Assembly: GCF_003999995.1 (NCBI RefSeq)
Contig: NZ_RJAD01000001.1
Coordinates: forward strand, 1,612,001-1,676,000
DNA length: 64,000 nt
Reading direction: 5' to 3'
Source: Microbacterium sulfonylureivorans
Lineage (GTDB): Bacteria > Actinomycetota > Actinomycetes > Actinomycetales > Microbacteriaceae
The position numbers and the translations under genes are program-made. Of the stretch, positions 60,718 to 64,000 are shown in pieces. The notes beneath the pieces were generated by a model. It was not told where the DNA came from. It searched no databases and worked only from the letters and a program-made list of their open reading frames with translations. The first letter of the stretch is position 1. Every line of letters begins with the position of its first letter.

Positions 60718-61337
60718 ACGAGCCCTTCGGTGTCGCGCCGCAGGCGGTCGCCGACGGTGAAGACCAGGGTCGCGGTCGCCGCGGCGAACGCGATGAGAAA
60801 GAGGCCGGACACGTCGACCGTGCCGACCACGTTCGCGAAGGTGCTGTCGGAGATCTGCGCGAAGGCGCCGTTCGCCCCCATGTTGCCCAGACCGGGCACG
60901 ACGGCGTAGGCGACGAGTCCCGTCATTCCCGCGGTCGTCACGAGCACGGTGTTGACCCGGCCGAAGATCCGCCCGCGCAGCATGTTCCAGGTCAGGCGCA
61001 GCAGACACGCCACGACGACCACGACGGCGAGCGCGGCGACCAGCGGCTGCGCGACGAGCGCCGCGACGGATGCCGCGGGCAGCTGCGGCGCGGTGATGTA
61101 GGCGGTGCTCAGCTGGACGGGGACGAGCGCGCCGCCGGGTCCGATCGGGGCGTCCGCCACGGTCCCGGCGAACTCGGCCAGCACAGGGACATCGGTGCCG
61201 GGGAGCACCTCTGCGATGCGGATCCACGCGGCGACGATGCTTCCCACCGCGATCGCGATGCCCGCCAGCATGAAGAAGATCATCGCCGCGGCGTCCGAAC
61301 GGGAGATCGCGCGCCGGGTCGGCTGCGAAGCGGTCAT
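60714..61337 (-). CDS. DUF2975-like membrane protein, third of three
   Basis: A 207-residue protein with four membrane segments (about 18-40, 92-115, 130-150, 165-190). It ends GDRLRRDTEGLV, matching the ends of both upstream genes. The ATG at 61337 overlaps the stop of the upstream gene by one base (TGATG). An alternative GTG at 61340 adds one residue. It has no known function. Confidence 0.82.
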   Translation of the reverse strand: MTASQPTRRAISRSDAAAMIFFMLAGIAIAVGSIVAAWIRIAEVLPGTDVPVLAEFAGTVADAPIGPGGALVPVQLSTAYITAPQLPAASVAALVAQPLVAALAVVVVVACLLRLTWNMLRGRIFGRVNTVLVTTAGMTGLVAYAVVPGLGNMGANGAFAQISDSTFANVVGTVDVSGLFLIAFAAATATLVFTVGDRLRRDTEGLV

Positions 61338-62047
61338 CACACCAGTCCTTTCGTCTCATCCTGAAGGCGCTCGGCGAAGGAGATCACGGCCGCGACGGCG
61401 CCGAGCGCCAGGGCGGCCCAGACGGGCCAGAGGTCGATGGTCAGGGCGAACTCGGCATCCGGCCACGCGAAGGTGACCTCCGTGCTCGGTTCGCCGACCG
61501 CAGGGTAGTCGCCGGACACGCCGGACGCCCCGAAGACGAAGAAACCCGCGTGGTATGCGGCGGCCTGCGCCCACCACTGCCAGAGCACACCGAGCACCAA
61601 GACCGCGACGGAGAGCGTCCCGAAGGATTGCGCCAGCATCGGGGTCACGCCGCCTTCGCGTCGCAGCGAGTTCGCGAGCCTCGCGATGGTGAGGGCGACG
61701 GCGACGAAGAGCGCGGTGACCGCGATAGTCGCCAGTGTCGCGTAGATCCGGGTCTCCGGATCGGCTCCTTCGATCAACATCGTTCCCGACGTGAGACCGC
61801 CGCCCACGACGGAATCTGGATGGATGCCGAACACATCGAGGTTGGGGAGCATGACGGGCATGTACGGCGCGACCGACACCTCGTAGTTCGCCGCCGGCGC
61901 GAACCAGATCGACCCCACGTGGAACAGGGCCGTCGCGGTGAACAGGGCCGAGAGCACCCACGCAACCGCGGGCACGGCGCGCACGGCGAACGGGACCGCG
62001 GGAGAGGTCTGAGTGGCCACCTCGGGTGCTTCATCTTCGCCGGTCAT
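61337..62047 (-). CDS. DUF2975-like membrane protein, second of three
   Basis: A 236-residue protein with four hydrophobic segments and a large outside loop of ~65 residues (ANYEVSVAPYMPVMLPNLDV onward). It ends AERLQDETKGLV. It starts in the upstream stop (ATGA). The loops differ from its neighbours, whereas the C-terminal motif is conserved, suggesting a common cytoplasmic partner. Confidence 0.8.
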   Translation of the reverse strand: MTGEDEAPEVATQTSPAVPFAVRAVPAVAWVLSALFTATALFHVGSIWFAPAANYEVSVAPYMPVMLPNLDVFGIHPDSVVGGGLTSGTMLIEGADPETRIYATLATIAVTALFVAVALTIARLANSLRREGGVTPMLAQSFGTLSVAVLVLGVLWQWWAQAAAYHAGFFVFGASGVSGDYPAVGEPSTEVTFAWPDAEFALTIDLWPVWAALALGAVAAVISFAERLQDETKGLV

Positions 62048-62781
62048 ACGAGCAGGTCCGCTTCTCGCTGCAGGCGCTCGCCATGCCGGAAGATCGCGCC
62101 CAGCGCGCCGAGGGCGAAGGCGGCGCCGATCGGCCAGAACGACACGCTCACCTGATAGACCCCCGCTGTCGTGACGTGTTCGCCCGGCACCGGGAAGAGC
62201 TCATTCGCCAGGATGGTGCGCCCGAGGCTGCCGAGCAGTTCTGCCCCGAGTCCGGCCATGAGAACCGCCACAGCACCTACGAACAGCCAGCGGGTCACGA
62301 CTCGCGCGAACGGGACGCCCTTCAGCGCCTGGCTGCAGGCGATCGCGAGGATCAGCCCGGGCACGCCGATTGCGACCAGGGTCAGCAGGTCGGATGCGGC
62401 GAGGAGGGCGCGGATGCCGAGGTCGAGCCCTGCCACAGTGACGTCGGCGCTGTGGAAGTAGCCGCACACCAGCGTCGTCGCTGCGGCATCCACAGAAGTG
62501 ATGTCTCCGCAGGTCCGCGTGTCGAGGAGATCAGCCACGACCGGAACGTCGGGGATCCACGTGTCACCGGGGCTCATCCATCTCCAGGAGGTGATGACGA
62601 GGTGCAGCGCGGTGAATGCGACCCAGATGCGCGCGATGGCCCCGGCCACATCGATGACCACCGCGGGGCTCTTGCGCCGACGGGCGTCCCACGCCACGAA
62701 GCCGATGAACGCGGCGGCAGCAAGCAGCCCGCCGGCGATGAGCAGCAGCGCTCCCGGCAGGTCCGGCCAGCCCATGCTCAT
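62044..62781 (-). CDS. DUF2975-like membrane protein, first of three
   Basis: A 245-residue protein with about five hydrophobic segments. The first long outside loop holds two cysteines (TRTCGDITS and TTLVCGYFH) that could form a disulfide. It ends GERLQREADLLV, the shared motif. It is the first gene of the operon; the ATG follows only a weak GGACC. The AT-rich island at 62814-62848 lies upstream and is a probable promoter and operator. Confidence 0.78.
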   Translation of the reverse strand: MSMGWPDLPGALLLIAGGLLAAAAFIGFVAWDARRRKSPAVVIDVAGAIARIWVAFTALHLVITSWRWMSPGDTWIPDVPVVADLLDTRTCGDITSVDAAATTLVCGYFHSADVTVAGLDLGIRALLAASDLLTLVAIGVPGLILAIACSQALKGVPFARVVTRWLFVGAVAVLMAGLGAELLGSLGRTILANELFPVPGEHVTTAGVYQVSVSFWPIGAAFALGALGAIFRHGERLQREADLLV

Positions 62782-62813
62782 GAAACGGTCCTGATCATCT
62801 GACGCACGTGCTC

Positions 62814-62848
62814 CATATCGATAGTCGTTATTATCGAAAAACGATATG
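62814..62848. promoter_or_regulatory. AT-rich operator-like inverted repeat
   Basis: CATATCG (62814-62820) and CGATATG (62842-62848) are exact complements. Between them lie TCGTT and AACGA, another small inverted pair. This 35-bp stretch is far richer in A and T than anything around it and lies between the DUF2975 operon and clpC. It could be the binding site of the XRE protein. Confidence 0.55.
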
Positions 62849-62986
62849 CTCCCCGCCGGCCGGCGTCAAGGCATCCGCTGCGCTATGCCCCTGGCGAACA
62901 ACGGCATGCGGCATCCGCCCGCTCGTTACCCTCGTTCTAAGGCGCGAAGGGCTCGGCAGACCCTCGATGCCCCGAAGGAGTTGAAG

Positions 62987-64000
62987 ATGTTCGAGAGATT
63001 CACCGACCGTGCCCGTCGTGTGGTCGTCCTCGCCCAAGAAGAGGCGAAGATGCTCAACCACAACTACATCGGCACCGAGCACATCCTGCTCGGGCTGATC
63101 CACGAGGGCGAGGGGGTCGCCGCCAAGGCGCTCGAATCCCTCGGCATCTCGCTCGACGCCGTGCGCGAGCAGGTCCAGGACATCATCGGCCAGGGCCAGC
63201 AGCAGCCGACCGGGCACATCCCGTTCACCCCGCGCGCCAAGAAGGTGCTCGAGCTGTCGCTTCGCGAAGCGCTGCAGCTGGGCCACAACTACATCGGCAC
63301 CGAGCACATCCTGCTCGGCCTCATCCGCGAGGGCGAGGGAGTCGCCGCCCAGGTGCTCGTGAAGCTCGGCGCCGACCTCAACAAGGTGCGCCAGCAGGTC
63401 ATCCAGCTGCTCTCGGGCTACCAGGGCAAGGAGCCGGCCGCCGTCAGCGGCGCCGCGCACGAGGGTCAGCAAGCCGCGCAGGGCGGGTCGGCCGTGCTCG
63501 ACCAGTTCGGCCGCAACCTCACCCAGGCCGCGCGCGACAACAAGCTCGACCCCGTCATCGGGCGCGAGAAGGAGATCGAGCGGGTCATGCAGATCCTCTC
63601 GCGCCGCTCGAAGAACAACCCCGTCCTCATCGGCGAGCCCGGCGTCGGCAAGACCGCCGTCGTCGAGGGTCTCGCTCAGGCGATCGTGAAGAACGACGTG
63701 CCCGAGACGCTGAAGGACAAGCAGGTCTACTCCCTCGACCTCGGCTCGCTCATCGCCGGATCCCGCTACCGCGGTGACTTCGAGGAGCGCCTCAAGAAGG
63801 TCACCAAGGAGATCCGCACGCGCGGCGACATCATCGTCTTCATCGACGAGATCCACACCCTCGTGGGTGCCGGTGCCGCCGAGGGCGCGATCGACGCCGC
63901 GTCGATCCTCAAGCCCCTTCTCGCGCGTGGCGAGCTCCAGACGATCGGCGCGACCACGCTCGACGAGTACCGCAAGCACTTCGAGAAGGATGCCGCGCTC
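62987..64000 (+). CDS. clpC: ATP-dependent Clp protease ATPase ClpC (partial)
   Basis: The first 338 residues of ClpC; the rest is beyond the window. Two N-terminal Clp repeats ([20 protein letters not shown] and [20 protein letters not shown]) bind adaptors and substrates; the first AAA+ module follows with Walker A GEPGVGKT and Walker [17 protein letters not shown] lies 6 bp before the ATG. It unfolds proteins for ClpP. It is divergent from the DUF2975 operon. Confidence 0.97.
   Translation, partial: MFERFTDRARRVVVLAQEEAKMLNHNYIGTEHILLGLIHEGEGVAAKALESLGISLDAVREQVQDIIGQGQQQPTGHIPFTPRAKKVLELSLREALQLGHNYIGTEHILLGLIREGEGVAAQVLVKLGADLNKVRQQVIQLLSGYQGKEPAAVSGAAHEGQQAAQGGSAVLDQFGRNLTQAARDNKLDPVIGREKEIERVMQILSRRSKNNPVLIGEPGVGKTAVVEGLAQAIVKNDVPETLKDKQVYSLDLGSLIAGSRYRGDFEERLKKVTKEIRTRGDIIVFIDEIHTLVGAGAAEGAIDAASILKPLLARGELQTIGATTLDEYRKHFEKDAAL

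Overview
The window looks like a chromosomal segment of a high-GC actinobacterium, most likely Microbacteriaceae (Microbacterium or a close relative). The grounds are the strong G/C third-position bias, the many GTG starts and TANNNT -10 hexamers directly before start codons, and a gene order (tilS-hpt-ftsH-folE-folP-folB-folK-DUF3180-...-panC-...-lysS) that I know from actinobacteria. There is no rRNA, prophage, insertion sequence or CRISPR array. Species assignment is inference.

Region 1 (1-33,900) is a large surface-polysaccharide locus. It holds an O-antigen/teichoic-type ABC exporter (Wzt/Wzm), about eleven glycosyltransferases of the GT2, GT4, GT-C and GT-D types (one a GT4-GT2 fusion), a polyprenyl-phosphate sugar-phosphate transferase that can start a chain, an oxidoreductase-epimerase-aminotransferase operon plus a second DegT aminotransferase for an amino sugar, two CelD-like acyltransferases, an acyltransferase-3 membrane protein, a polysaccharide deacetylase, a GH16 lipoprotein, and an HTTM membrane protein with a small partner. 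Less expected members are a membrane-anchored acyl-CoA-dehydrogenase-fold protein and a flavin reductase. Genes switch strand often, with several 4-12 bp tail-to-tail overlaps. I see no Wzx flippase or Wzy polymerase.

Region 2 (34,000-41,300) holds a small hypothetical gene, a secreted LVIVD-repeat protein divergent from a DUF305 lipoprotein, an ACT-domain protein, an FAD oxidoreductase preceded by a 22-bp perfect palindrome, a tRNA-Glu/Asp/Phe cluster with a terminator, and a secreted coiled-coil M23 endopeptidase.

Region 3 (41,300-58,800) is the conserved housekeeping block: pyrophosphatase, tilS, hpt, ftsH, four folate genes, DUF3180, two bacterial-PH-domain membrane proteins, a DUF2520-like protein, a divergent panC, an MBL-fold protein and lysS. 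DUF4192, a small membrane protein, cardiolipin synthase and a duplicated-domain lipoprotein follow. Most genes from ftsH to panC overlap by 4 bp, indicating translational coupling.

Region 4 (58,800-64,000) holds a DUF559 endonuclease-like gene bordered by unusual repeats, a four-gene operon of three DUF2975-like membrane proteins plus an XRE regulator, an AT-rich operator-like island, and the start of clpC.

Two window-wide signals stand out. Ten genes have a TANNNT hexamer six or seven bases before the start codon, so they are probably leaderless; two of these hexamers use the stop codon of the upstream gene. The word GGATGCCTCG (or its complement) occurs at least twelve times and is paired head-to-head in a terminator, which resembles the behaviour of uptake-type signal words. 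All counts were made by eye.
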